Below are positions 17,099 through 25,007 of a DNA stretch of 39,150 bases, in pieces. The translations under genes were made by a program, and so were the position numbers. Origin of the DNA: Clostridia bacterium (GTDB lineage Bacteria; Bacillota; Clostridia; Christensenellales; Aristaeellaceae); NCBI GenBank assembly GCA_017473345.1, contig JAFULL010000063.1, forward strand, positions 1 to 39,150. The letters run 5' to 3'. A model generated the notes under the pieces. That model was not told the DNA's origin. It saw only the letters and a program-made list of their open reading frames with translations, and did no database searches. The number at the start of each line of letters is the position of its first letter. Within the stretch, counting starts at the first letter, position 1.

Positions 17099-17144
17099 GT
17101 TATCACTCCTGTCTTTGTTATTCATCCTGATGGAACGTAGATGG

Positions 17145-17173
17145 ATTGTAACATTTTTGGCCATATAATACAA
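17145..17173 (-). promoter_or_regulatory. Promoter of the permease-binding protein-sulfatase operon
   Basis: On the minus strand, TTGTAT (17173-17168), a 17-bp spacer and TACAAT (17150-17145) lie 47 bp before the GTG start. It lies in the divergent intergenic region shared with the glycosidase gene. Confidence 0.65.
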
Positions 17174-17277
17174 TGCAAATATTAAACTTTTTATAGCAAT
17201 AAATAAACTTGTTCTCTTTTTGGCCGGTTTTGGACGAAAAATAAATGTGCAAAGCAGGCTGCCGGGCGAACAGACAC

Positions 17278-17307
17278 TTGCGCAGGCGGCATGGGGCGGG
17301 ATATAAT
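17278..17307 (+). promoter_or_regulatory. Promoter of the GH123-like gene
   Basis: A perfect TATAAT (17302-17307) with a weak TTGCGC (17278-17283) at 18 bp. The poor -35 fits a promoter that needs an activator such as the AraC protein of this locus (inference). Confidence 0.6.
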
Positions 17308-17362
17308 AACAGCAGCCTGCCGGCGCGCTGATCCGCCGGTTTATATTCAAAGGAGAAAAAAC

Positions 17363-19009
17363 ATGAGTCTGCGTTTTGTTCTGACCGGTTCTTTGGAAAA
17401 GGTGCTTCCCGATCGCGAACCCGCTGCGTGGCCGTATGACCGCAGCGTGCTGCCTCTGGGCGACCGCCTTGGTGTGCAGATCGCCTATTGGTGTGATTTT
17501 GAGTTGATCCATCCGCAGGAGGCACGGCTGTTTTTTGAAGCGGAAGCGCCCGAAGGCGTGCACACGCAGCTGTACAGCGTGGGCCTTGTGCCTGTGCGCG
17601 TGGCCTGCACTCCCAACCACGACGACGATTATCTGACCCACTCGCCCGCCATGCTGCCGGATATCCTTTGGCCCTACGATGAACAAAACGGCGTGCGCAG
17701 GCTGGGCGGTCAGTGGCGCAGCATTTGGGTGGATCTGCATGCGGAAACGGCAGGCGAGCACACGGTGGAACTGCGCTGCAAAAATGCGCAGGGCGAATGC
17801 CTGTGGTCGCAGACGCTGACCTTGCAGGTGAGCGCTCAGCCGCTGCCCAAACAGAAGCTGATCCACACAGAATGGTTCCATGCCGACTGTCTGGCGGATT
17901 ACTACGGCCTGGAGGTCTTTGGCGAACAGCACTGGCAGGTTATCGAAAACTTTATCGCCTGCGCTGCCGCGCACGGCGTGAACATGCTGCTGACGCCCGT
18001 GGTGACCCCTGCGCTGGACACTGCCGTGGGCGGTGAGCGCACCACTGTGCAGTTGTGCGATATTTATGAAAAGAACGGCGGATATACCTTTGACTTTGCC
18101 AAGCTGGAACGCTGGCTGGGCATCTGCCAAAAATACGGCATTGAAAACATCGAGATCTGTCACCTGTTCACCCAGTGGGGCGCCAGGCATGCGCCCAAGG
18201 TGATGGTGCACACCGGGGAAGGGCTGATCAAGCGGTTTGGCTGGGAAACGGACGCGCTGGATCCGGCGTATACAGCGTTCCTGCACCAGCTCATTCCTGC
18301 GCTCAAGGATTTCCTGCGCGAAAAGGGCGTGCTGCAGAACAGCTGGTTCCACATTTCCGACGAGCCGCACGACGGCGATGAGGAGGATTACCGCAAGGCG
18401 CAGGCCAGCGTGCTTCCGCTTTTGCAGGATGTGCATTTGATCGATGCGCTGAGCAGCTTTGACATGTACCAGACCGGCATTGTCAAAAAACCCGTGGTTT
18501 CCACCAACCACGTGGAACCTTTTCTGGAGGCGCAGGTGCCGGGACTGTGGGTGTACTACTGCGTGTCGCAGGGCAAGCTGGTGAGCAACCGCTTCATGTC
18601 CATGCCCTCGCGCCGCAACCGCATTCTGGGCGTGCAGCTCTACCTGTATCACATTGAGGGTTTCCTGCACTGGGGCTACAACTTCTACAACAGCCAGTAC
18701 TCCATTCGCCACCTCGATCCCTTTGCCGAAACCGATTCCGGCGAAGCGTTCCCCTCCGGCGATCCCTTCCTGGTCTACCCCGGCGAAGACGGCAAGCCCA
18801 TCTCCTCCCTGCGCCTGGAGGTTCTTTACGAGGCGCTGCGCGATCTGCGCGCCCTGCAGATGCTGGAAAGCCTGAAAGGCCGTGCGTTTGTGGAAAGCCT
18901 GATCAGCCGGCTGGCCGGCCAGAAGATCACCTTCAGCGACTATCCGCGCAACGATGCGTTTGTTTATGAACTGCGCAGATGCGTGAATGAAGAGCTGGCG
19001 CAGGCCTGA
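17363..19009 (+). CDS. GH123-like glycosidase (DUF4091 domain)
   Basis: Predicted glycoside hydrolase of the GH123/DUF4091 group, 548 residues. GH123 enzymes release beta-linked N-acetylgalactosamine by substrate-assisted catalysis. The N-terminal beta-sandwich region covers about 1-165. The catalytic barrel begins near KLIHTEWFHADCLADYYG. The conserved Asp-Glu pair of the family is seen as D333-E334 in WFHISDEPHDG, and the C-terminal part has YLYHIEGFLHWGYNFYN and RLEVLYEALRDLRALQ, a typical DUF4091 ending. No signal peptide is seen, so it appears cytoplasmic and would act on imported oligosaccharides, as would the two sulfatases. The start ATG 17363 has AAAGGAG before it. It is transcribed away from the importer operon from a shared 260-bp regulatory gap. 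The exact substrate is inferred. Confidence 0.85.
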   Translation: MSLRFVLTGSLEKVLPDREPAAWPYDRSVLPLGDRLGVQIAYWCDFELIHPQEARLFFEAEAPEGVHTQLYSVGLVPVRVACTPNHDDDYLTHSPAMLPDILWPYDEQNGVRRLGGQWRSIWVDLHAETAGEHTVELRCKNAQGECLWSQTLTLQVSAQPLPKQKLIHTEWFHADCLADYYGLEVFGEQHWQVIENFIACAAAHGVNMLLTPVVTPALDTAVGGERTTVQLCDIYEKNGGYTFDFAKLERWLGICQKYGIENIEICHLFTQWGARHAPKVMVHTGEGLIKRFGWETDALDPAYTAFLHQLIPALKDFLREKGVLQNSWFHISDEPHDGDEEDYRKAQASVLPLLQDVHLIDALSSFDMYQTGIVKKPVVSTNHVEPFLEAQVPGLWVYYCVSQGKLVSNRFMSMPSRRNRILGVQLYLYHIEGFLHWGYNFYNSQYSIRHLDPFAETDSGEAFPSGDPFLVYPGEDGKPISSLRLEVLYEALRDLRALQMLESLKGRAFVESLISRLAGQKITFSDYPRNDAFVYELRRCVNEELAQA

Positions 19010-19024
19010 TCCCCAAAACATCAA

Positions 19025-19061
19025 CGCAAAAAGCGACGCTGCAAGGCGCCGCTTTTTTGCG
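19025..19061. terminator. Terminator after the GH123-like gene
   Basis: A stem of about 15 bp with one mismatch (19025-19039 with 19046-19061) has a TTTTTT run in its 3' arm. It lies 15 bp past the stop codon. Confidence 0.85.
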
Positions 19062-19183
19062 TTTGGTTTCCGGTCTGCTAAAATGAAACGGTGATTTGTG
19101 AACTGGAGACGCCGCGGGTATCGGCAAGCCTGGATATCCTGCTGCCAATTTCACCTTTGTATCCTTTCCGGTCATACGAAAAT

Positions 19184-19226
19184 CCCCTGTCGCAGTTCTT
19201 GTGCTGCAACAGGGGGTCTCTTTTTT
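19184..19226. terminator. Second terminator, facing the sulfatase maturase gene
   Basis: A seven-plus-four-bp interrupted stem (19184-19195 with 19204-19215) is followed by TCTCTTTTTT on the plus strand and ATTTTC on the minus strand. It lies 35 bp past the maturase stop codon, and probably serves it and backs up the terminator at 19025. The gap 19062-19183 holds no gene I can support. Confidence 0.75.
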
Positions 19227-19260
19227 CATGCCCGTCATCCGGGGAACAGTCCGGGATGCT

Positions 19261-20361
19261 TTAGAGGCTCTTGCTCTGAAGCTGCCGGGCCATTTCCCGC
19301 ATGCGGGGATATGCATATTCCAAAAACGCACTGTGTACGCTGCACCAGCGGTTTATGCCGGTTTGGGGATCGCGTTCGCGTTTGCAGCCGTTTCTGCACA
19401 TGCTGTACCATTTGCAGCTGCGGCAGACAGAAGGCACAGGAAGAGATTCTTCCAGAAAGGCTTTTTCTTTGGCGCTGGCAAGCAGCTGCCACCAAGAGTT
19501 CTCCGTGATACTGCCAAGCTTCCAATGATCGAGCGCGTAAAAATCGCAGGGATATACGCTGCCATCGCTTTCGATAACAAGGCTCGGTCCACAGCGCCCC
19601 ACCATCGCACAGTTTTCCGGGGGCATGCCCATAAGCATGGCGACCCAGTTGTCAAAATTGCGCACCGAGACAGGACGGCCTTGCATATAAGCCCTGTAGT
19701 AGCAGTCAAACGTAGCTTTGAGAAAAGTCAGATAGGCTTCGCTGCTGAGCGAATAATCCCGTTTTTTGCCGTCAAGGCTGTCAAGACACGGGATAAACTG
19801 CAGATACTCATACGGAGCGAGGGCAGAAAAAACGGCGTCAGGATGCCGTGCTACCTCACTGTTGATGACGCACAGCACATTGACGTCCACGTCCGCCGTG
19901 CGGAGACGGTCGATGTTTTTGCGAACAACAGATGCTGTAGGTAAGCCTTGACTGTCGGGGCGCAGCGTATCGTGCGTCTCGTTGGTTCCGTCCAGTGATA
20001 CGCCGACCAGAAACTGCTCTCTGGCCAAGAAAGCGATCATCTCGTCGGAAAGATCATATCCGTTGGTCTGCACGGCATGGAAGAAACGAAGACCGCGCGT
20101 ATTGTATTTGCGCTCAAGCGCCATCAGCTGTTCAAAGAAGGGAAGCCCGATCAGCGTCGGTTCTCCGCCCTGAAAGATAAAATGCACAAAAGAATCCGCT
20201 GCCTGAACGACGCGCTGCACCATGACATCCAACAGTTCACCGGTCATCCGGGGATATACGCGAGCGTTCCTGTGCTGCATTTCATCGGCGTAAAAGCAAT
20301 AACGACATTGCATGTTGCAGGCACCGGATACAGGCTTGACCATTACGGTAATGGGCGGCAT
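19261..20361 (-). CDS. Anaerobic sulfatase-maturating radical SAM enzyme
   Basis: Radical SAM protein that oxidises the active-site Cys (or Ser) of sulfatases to C-alpha-formylglycine without oxygen, 366 residues. The radical SAM cluster motif is C15-x3-C19-x2-C22 (GACNMQCRYCFYADE), and IFQGGEPTL gives the SAM-binding GGE. SLDGTNETHDTLRPDSQG matches anSME. The C-terminal SPASM region has many cysteines (CAMVGRCGPSL, VYPCDFY, CRSCKWYSMCRNGCKRE) for two further Fe-S clusters. The start is ATG 20359-20361, eight bases after AAAGGAG; an upstream in-frame ATG precedes that Shine-Dalgarno. A promoter lies at 20396-20424. The two Cys-type sulfatases close by are its obvious substrates. Confidence 0.95.
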   Translation of the reverse strand: MPPITVMVKPVSGACNMQCRYCFYADEMQHRNARVYPRMTGELLDVMVQRVVQAADSFVHFIFQGGEPTLIGLPFFEQLMALERKYNTRGLRFFHAVQTNGYDLSDEMIAFLAREQFLVGVSLDGTNETHDTLRPDSQGLPTASVVRKNIDRLRTADVDVNVLCVINSEVARHPDAVFSALAPYEYLQFIPCLDSLDGKKRDYSLSSEAYLTFLKATFDCYYRAYMQGRPVSVRNFDNWVAMLMGMPPENCAMVGRCGPSLVIESDGSVYPCDFYALDHWKLGSITENSWWQLLASAKEKAFLEESLPVPSVCRSCKWYSMCRNGCKRERDPQTGINRWCSVHSAFLEYAYPRMREMARQLQSKSL

Positions 20362-20374
20362 GAGATTTTCTCCT

Positions 20375-20608
20375 TTATTCATCGGGACTGTTATGATTAT
20401 ACCACACTTTGATCTTGCGATAAAGACGCAAGGTCGATCTGGATAAGATACAGGGGCAAGGCAAATGACGATTACGTGGTGTGCTATGAAATATCAAGAC
20501 TTTTTTATCACTTTGACATCCATTGTCCTCTTTATCAAAAAACGAAATTATTATATCGTTTTCCATTTGGGTGATGATGCGGTCGGTGACTTCTTTGTAG
20601 ATATCCAT
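20375..20608 (-). pseudogene. Truncated ArdC-like (zincin/antirestriction) gene start
   Basis: The frame starts MDIYKEVTDRIITQMEND, which matches the very conserved N-terminus of ArdC-type proteins of plasmids and conjugative elements (normally continuing with a GIIPWxKPW-like stretch). After about 20 residues the similarity ends and a short unrelated tail runs to 20375, into the maturase promoter. Full-length members have some 300 residues, so this is a gene cut at its 5' end by deletion. GGAAGCAC upstream is a weak ribosome site. It marks the deleted edge of an integrative element. Confidence 0.6.
20396..20424 (-). promoter_or_regulatory. Promoter of the sulfatase maturase gene
   Basis: On the minus strand, an extended -10 TGGTATAAT (hexamer 20401-20396) stands 17 bp after a weak TTTATC (20424-20419). 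It is 34 bp from the chosen start codon. Confidence 0.6.
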
Positions 20609-20762
20609 TTTGTGCTTCCTTGGTTTCCATCGCGTACCGAAAGCGACGCTCGAAGTCTTCCCGTATATAATCTACTTGCTCTTGCGTGATGATGCCTTCT
20701 GCCAAGAGGTCGGCAGTGCTGGTGGTATCAATGTGCCGCCGCATTAATCGGTCATCATTCAT
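20535..20762 (-). CDS. Small conjugative-element protein remnant (75 aa)
   Basis: Reverse frame beginning MNDDRLMRRHIDTTSTADLL with an acidic-basic helical part (ITQEQVDYIREDFERRFRYAMETKE). It overlaps the upstream small frame by ATGA and the ArdC-like start by 74 bp. That long overlap suggests its own 3' end is no longer original. I do not recognise a domain. The neighbourhood (directly before ArdC) is typical of accessory genes in integrative conjugative elements. Confidence 0.45.
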   Translation of the reverse strand: MNDDRLMRRHIDTTSTADLLAEGIITQEQVDYIREDFERRFRYAMETKEAQNGYLQRSHRPHHHPNGKRYNNFVF

Positions 20763-20872
20763 TTGAACCACTTCGCCAACGGCGCAAACAGATCATTGAT
20801 GGCCTTTTGCGCTGCCTTCACGCTCTGCTTATCCACTTCAACTTGAACCTTTTGCTTGGATATCGCTTTCAT
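20759..20872 (-). CDS. Small frame upstream of the ICE remnant (37 aa)
   Basis: Short basic peptide MKAISKQKVQVEVDKQSVKA..., ending LAKWFK and overlapping the next frame by ATGA, which suggests real translational coupling. The ribosome site is weak (GATAGG touching the ATG). It may be the surviving 3' end of a longer gene, since the frame is open for some codons upstream until the terminator at 20890. Function unknown. Confidence 0.35.
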   Translation of the reverse strand: MKAISKQKVQVEVDKQSVKAAQKAINDLFAPLAKWFK

Positions 20873-20889
20873 CCTATCACAGCAATACA

Positions 20890-20923
20890 CAAAACCGCAA
20901 GCCAGACAAGGCTTGCGGTTTTG
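20890..20923. terminator. Intrinsic terminator downstream of the second AraC gene
   Basis: A perfect 14-bp stem (20890-20903 with 20910-20923, six-base loop) has TTTTG on both sides. It lies about 140 bp past the AraC stop on the minus strand and separates that gene from the conjugative-element remnant. Confidence 0.82.
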
Positions 20924-21016
20924 TTATTTGCATGATGTAAAGTGTAGGATAACTCCATCCTTTACATTACCTCTGCTGGCGGATGGGCTTTTTACGAGAA
21001 CGGTAACATTACTCAC
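20924..21016 (-). CDS. Possible 30-aa small ORF
   Basis: Reverse GTG-initiated frame (MSNVTVLVKSPSASRGNVKD...) that stops exactly at the terminator. AGGTTGA precedes the start. It overlaps the end of a seven-codon ATG frame (MARSEVE) by TGAGTG. It may be a leader or a remnant of the same mobile element. Evidence is only the frame and the spacing. Confidence 0.25.
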   Translation of the reverse strand: MSNVTVLVKSPSASRGNVKDGVILHFTSCK

Positions 21017-21064
21017 TCAACCTCGCTGCGCGCCATGTCTTCTGTAAGGCATATCCTAACGATC

Positions 21065-23128
21065 TCAGGCATCCATATCTTCCAGCACATCCAGCCTAAT
21101 GGCATCCGAACTGAGCATATACCCGTCCAGCCGGTAGGCCGACGGCGTCATGCCGGTCACGGTACGAAACACCTTTACGAAGTGCGAGGCGCTGGAATAG
21201 CCCACGCGCTCGTGAATTTCGCTCACGGGGGTGTCGGTGCTGCGCAGCCGGCGGCAGGCCTCCTTGATGCGAAGGTGGATGATATAGTTGCGGTACGGCA
21301 TGCCCACCTGTTCGCGAATCTGGCGGGCGATGTACTTGGCCGACAGACCGAACACGTCGGTCATGCTGTTGATGTTAAAACTGATGTCGCAGGCATGCTC
21401 GTCTACATAGTTCACAAAGGCGGATGCGTTGTTTTCACCGGCCGGCGAAGCCGATTGGGTGTGCGTCATTTTGTCGATCACCTGCTCGAACAGGCGGATG
21501 ACGCCTTCCTCGTCCGTTGTTTCCAAAAGCTGTCCGCTCAGTTCGCCCGGTACGGGCAGGCGGGCGTCCAGCGCACACTGGATCAGGCGGTTGAAAATGT
21601 CGATGTAGGCGCAGCGCTGCAGGGTGTCGGGCATATGGCGCTGGGAAATGCTGTGGATGAGTAGCTGCATCTGCTCGCGCGCCGTTTCCGCCCTGCCCTG
21701 ACGGATGGCGGCAAAGATCACATTCAGCGACCCGTCGTCATACCAGCGGGGCGTCTCCTGCTCATCCGGCTGCACGTTGTCACCGGCATTCAGGGCGCTG
21801 AGCAACGCCGGCAGCTGGTCCAGCGCCGTGCAAATCTGGCTGGCGCGCACCGTCAGCGGATGGCCGTTGGCCTCACCCACGGCGTTGAGCATATCCACCG
21901 CTTCGGGCAGCAGTGTGCGGTCGTTCATGCTGCACAGTACCACCACGCCGCTGTCGGTTGCCACGGCATAAAAGCTCATGTTGTCGTCGGAAAGCTCCTT
22001 CACCAGCTTCTTCATTTCCTGAAACGGAACGGGCTCGGACTGGTCAACGGCAAACAGCGTATAGAACGGCCCCGGCAGGTAAATGCCCACTTCTGAAAGC
22101 ATGTCGCCGGTGATGAATTCGGTCTGCCCGTTTAACAAAAGCAGCAGCAGCTGGCGGCGGAAGGTGTCCTTCTGCTCGTCCATGCGGTGAATCTGCTCCA
22201 TCAGCAGGTTCTGGCTGTAGTGCTTGTCGTTGATGGCCTGGTTCAGCGTCGTGGACAGGCTTTCCAGCTCGTTGCCGCTGAGTGCCGTACCGGAAAGAAA
22301 CCGGTCGGTCAGCTGCCGGATGGGACGGTAGCACTGATAGGCCAGCACCACCGCCACGCCCACAAACACGGTGCACAGCACAGCGATGAGCACAACCGAA
22401 AGGCCGATAAGCGACTGGCGGGAGCTGGCAAAGCTGTCGTCCTCACTGACCCACAGGGTGAATGCGTCGCTCCGGCTGATGAGCATGGCCTCGGGCGGCA
22501 GCGGTTCATCCGCCGGCGCAATCCCACTGGTAAGGGCCGATACAAAAGCCGCCTGTGCGGCGATCTGGTCATGCGAGACCAGATACAGGCAATACATTCG
22601 CTCGCTGGAGTTGACCAGCTTCAGCGGGAACACCAGCAGCGAACTGGTGTCGTTGGGCGTGATCCACTGGCCCCATTCGGCGTTTTCGATCTGCTGCATC
22701 AGCGCGCTGGCATCCGGCGCTTTGAGCAGATAGGCCGCAAAGTAATAGGAATGGTACTTTGCGCCGCTGGTAAACAGCACGTCGTCCTGCGGATAATAAA
22801 GCACGATGCTCTCGTTCCACTGTGATGCCTGATCGTACTTGCCCAGCACCTTCAGCAGCCCCAGTTCGTTGATTACGCTTTCACGCACCACAGCCGGGTT
22901 GCAGTCGTACTCAAAGCTTACGCGCAGCGCCAATTCGCTCAGCTTTTTGATCTGCGCGGAGTAATCGTTTGCAGCGGTGGACCAGCGCTTTTGCAGTTCA
23001 GCCTCGGCTGCTTTATCCATGGCTTGGCTGGACAGCTGCATCAGCAAAAAACCTGCCAGCGTGCACGCCAAAAGCGCCACGCTGATAAACAGGATGAGAT
23101 ATTTTTTGAAGACTTTGCTGCCCAGCAT
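21065..23128 (-). CDS. Second membrane-bound AraC-family sensor regulator
   Basis: Sensor-regulator of 687 residues with the same plan as the one at 8.5 kb. The first membrane helix is at about 10-31 (LILFISVALLACTLAGFLLM), the extracellular part runs to about 235, and the second helix is at about 238-263 (LIGLSVVLIAVLCTVFVGVAVVLAY). A HAMP-like/linker region follows. The C-terminal AraC domain (about 571-667) has NSMTDVFGLSAKYIARQIRE and SEIHERVGYSSASHFVKVF. The tail of 20 residues beyond the AraC domain is acidic. The start ATG has AAAGGAG eight bases upstream. It lies just behind the binding-protein gene of the second importer, separated by a terminator-like hairpin, so it probably controls that importer and may be expressed by limited read-through. 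Confidence 0.9.
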   Translation of the reverse strand: MLGSKVFKKYLILFISVALLACTLAGFLLMQLSSQAMDKAAEAELQKRWSTAANDYSAQIKKLSELALRVSFEYDCNPAVVRESVINELGLLKVLGKYDQASQWNESIVLYYPQDDVLFTSGAKYHSYYFAAYLLKAPDASALMQQIENAEWGQWITPNDTSSLLVFPLKLVNSSERMYCLYLVSHDQIAAQAAFVSALTSGIAPADEPLPPEAMLISRSDAFTLWVSEDDSFASSRQSLIGLSVVLIAVLCTVFVGVAVVLAYQCYRPIRQLTDRFLSGTALSGNELESLSTTLNQAINDKHYSQNLLMEQIHRMDEQKDTFRRQLLLLLLNGQTEFITGDMLSEVGIYLPGPFYTLFAVDQSEPVPFQEMKKLVKELSDDNMSFYAVATDSGVVVLCSMNDRTLLPEAVDMLNAVGEANGHPLTVRASQICTALDQLPALLSALNAGDNVQPDEQETPRWYDDGSLNVIFAAIRQGRAETAREQMQLLIHSISQRHMPDTLQRCAYIDIFNRLIQCALDARLPVPGELSGQLLETTDEEGVIRLFEQVIDKMTHTQSASPAGENNASAFVNYVDEHACDISFNINSMTDVFGLSAKYIARQIREQVGMPYRNYIIHLRIKEACRRLRSTDTPVSEIHERVGYSSASHFVKVFRTVTGMTPSAYRLDGYMLSSDAIRLDVLEDMDA

Positions 23129-23149
23129 AAGCCGTTCTCCTTTCAGGGC

Positions 23150-23199
23150 AAAAAAACGCCAAGGAGCCAGAGCGGATTGCCCATGCTCCGCTCCGGCTC
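23150..23199 (-). terminator. Hairpin terminator between binding protein and AraC genes
   Basis: A 13-bp stem with one mismatch (23187-23199 with 23164-23176) is followed on the minus strand, after seven bases, by seven T's (23156-23150). The downstream AraC start codon is only 21 bases from the T-run, so the hairpin probably lowers AraC expression relative to the transporter genes rather than isolating it. Confidence 0.7.
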
Positions 23200-23252
23200 T
23201 GACACTGCTTTTCAGGCAGTATCTGTATGGTTTTTGGGACTAGGAAATTCTC

Positions 23253-24944
23253 TTACTTGGCCAGACCGGCGTAGTAGTCGGCATAGATGCCTTCCAGCTC
23301 GTCGATGCCCAGACCATCCAGCTCGCTCTGGAACGCGTCGAACTCATCCAGAGAGCGGGCGCCGGTGATGAACTTGGCAACCTCGGCCTCGATGTAGGGG
23401 TCAATCACGCTGCGCAGCTCAACGATGCGCTCGTTCTGTTCCTCGCTGAAGAAGCAGATGTTGGGATAGCCGGCCACTTCGAAGGGGAACAGGTTGGTGT
23501 TGCAGGAGATGCGGTGGAAGTTGTCCAGGTGAGTGGGGTTGAAGATCTTGCTGGTCAGGTCGGCAGTCTGGTCGATCTCACAGCCGAACAGCTCGGTGCG
23601 CAGCCAGTTGGCAAGATACATGCCGCTTTCCAGATCATAAGCGTCATTGCCAACACACAGCGTGCCGGAGGGCACCTTCACTTCATACTCGTTGGAGTTG
23701 GCGTAGGTGCCGTTGAGGGCATCCAGACGACGGTAGGTGGTGGAGATCGGATCGTCGGGATCAAAGTCGATGCCGGCGGTCATGCCCAGCGTGTCGGTGG
23801 AATTGGTGGGCGGGCCGTACTTGGAGTACATGGTGCCGATATTGGAGTAGAAGAAGTCGGCCAGACGGCAGATGAGCTCTGCATGCTCGGTGTCGGCAGA
23901 CACGACCCAGCCGCCGATGGTGATGGCGTCGGCAGCCAGCCACTGCTGAGTGGGATTGTACTCGCTGGTCAGGGGCTTGACGGCGATCCAGTGGGAGAAA
24001 TCGTCGTAGTTGGCCATGGTGTAGCCGATCTTCTGACCATAGGTGCCCAGTTTGCCCTCCGCCAGCATGCCGTTGACGATCACGCTGTCAAGGGTGAAGT
24101 AGTCCTGAGAAATGAGGCCTTCTTCATAGTAGGTCTTCATGGTGGCAAGAGCCTCCTTGAAGACGGGGTCGTTGGCGGGGATCACCGGCTTGCCTTCGCG
24201 CATGGTGATCTTTTCGCCATTGGTGCTGTTCTGGCCCAGGAAGCCATAGGCATTGAGGATGTAGTAGAAGGGGTTGAACGCCTTGCTGCCGCCGCTGAGG
24301 GGCACCAGGGTTTCATCGCCGGCCTTGAAGGTGCGCAGCATGGCGGTGAAGTCGTCCAGGGTGGCGGGCACTTCCAGGTTGTACTTCGCCAGCAGGTTGG
24401 TGTCGATGTACATGTCGCTGGAGTAGCCGGCGAACACAGCGCGGTAGTAGGGCAGGCTGTACACAGCGCCGCTGGGTGTGGAAATGGTGGACATGGTTTC
24501 GGGATAGGCTTCCACAAACTTGCTCAGGAAAGGCATGATCTCGGGAGTGATGTACTCCTTCAGGTCGAGGAACAGGCCTTCGCTGTCGCCGTAGCGCAGC
24601 AGGTCGGTGGTGTTGAAGCCAAAGCTCCAGATGATGTCGGGCAGGTCGCCGGAGGCAAGCATGATATTCTTGCGCTCGGAGAGGGCAGCCTTGGAGATCT
24701 GCTCAACTTCAAAGTTGATGCCGGTCTCCTGCTCCCACCACTTCCACCACCACATTTCCTCGGCGTCAATGCCGTAGGTGTCGTCGCGGGGAATGGCCAC
24801 CGTCAGCGTGACGGAACCGTCCGTAACAAGAGGATACTGGCTGTACAGGCTGATGTCAACATCCATCTGGGGAGCTTCCGCCAGTGCGGTGGAAGCAGCC
24901 AGCATGAGCAGTGCGACCAGCAGGGCAAGAATTCGTTTGGTCAT
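23253..24944 (-). CDS. Extracellular solute-binding protein of the second importer
   Basis: Binding protein of 563 residues with signal peptide MTKRILALLVALLMLAASTA followed by LAEA (Sec type I, no lipobox Cys). The mature part has binding-protein features NIMLASGDLPDIIWSFGF (near 95) and, further on, YYRAVFAGYSSDMYIDTNLLAKYNLEVP in separate stretches. It is longer than the first one, as in the YtcQ-like group. The start is ATG 24942-24944, seven bases after AAAGGAG; an earlier in-frame ATG precedes that site. Third gene of a permease, permease, binding-protein operon. Tryptophan- and tyrosine-rich segments fit sugar stacking. The ligand is unknown. Confidence 0.9.
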   Translation of the reverse strand: MTKRILALLVALLMLAASTALAEAPQMDVDISLYSQYPLVTDGSVTLTVAIPRDDTYGIDAEEMWWWKWWEQETGINFEVEQISKAALSERKNIMLASGDLPDIIWSFGFNTTDLLRYGDSEGLFLDLKEYITPEIMPFLSKFVEAYPETMSTISTPSGAVYSLPYYRAVFAGYSSDMYIDTNLLAKYNLEVPATLDDFTAMLRTFKAGDETLVPLSGGSKAFNPFYYILNAYGFLGQNSTNGEKITMREGKPVIPANDPVFKEALATMKTYYEEGLISQDYFTLDSVIVNGMLAEGKLGTYGQKIGYTMANYDDFSHWIAVKPLTSEYNPTQQWLAADAITIGGWVVSADTEHAELICRLADFFYSNIGTMYSKYGPPTNSTDTLGMTAGIDFDPDDPISTTYRRLDALNGTYANSNEYEVKVPSGTLCVGNDAYDLESGMYLANWLRTELFGCEIDQTADLTSKIFNPTHLDNFHRISCNTNLFPFEVAGYPNICFFSEEQNERIVELRSVIDPYIEAEVAKFITGARSLDEFDAFQSELDGLGIDELEGIYADYYAGLAK

Positions 24945-25007
24945 GGGAATGCTCCTTTCATTTTTGGTTCTCATACAAACTGCAGCAGATGGGCGCCGCT
25001 GCAGTGG

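Noticed and set aside
17099-19024. Upstream extension of the LplB-like permease to a 959-codon protein
   Set aside because: The extra part is antisense to the GH123-like gene, whose protein is well formed; the GTG at 17098 has a proper Shine-Dalgarno.
19062-19183. Possible small gene between the two terminators after the GH123-like gene
   Set aside because: Frames in both directions lack ribosome sites and a plausible protein.
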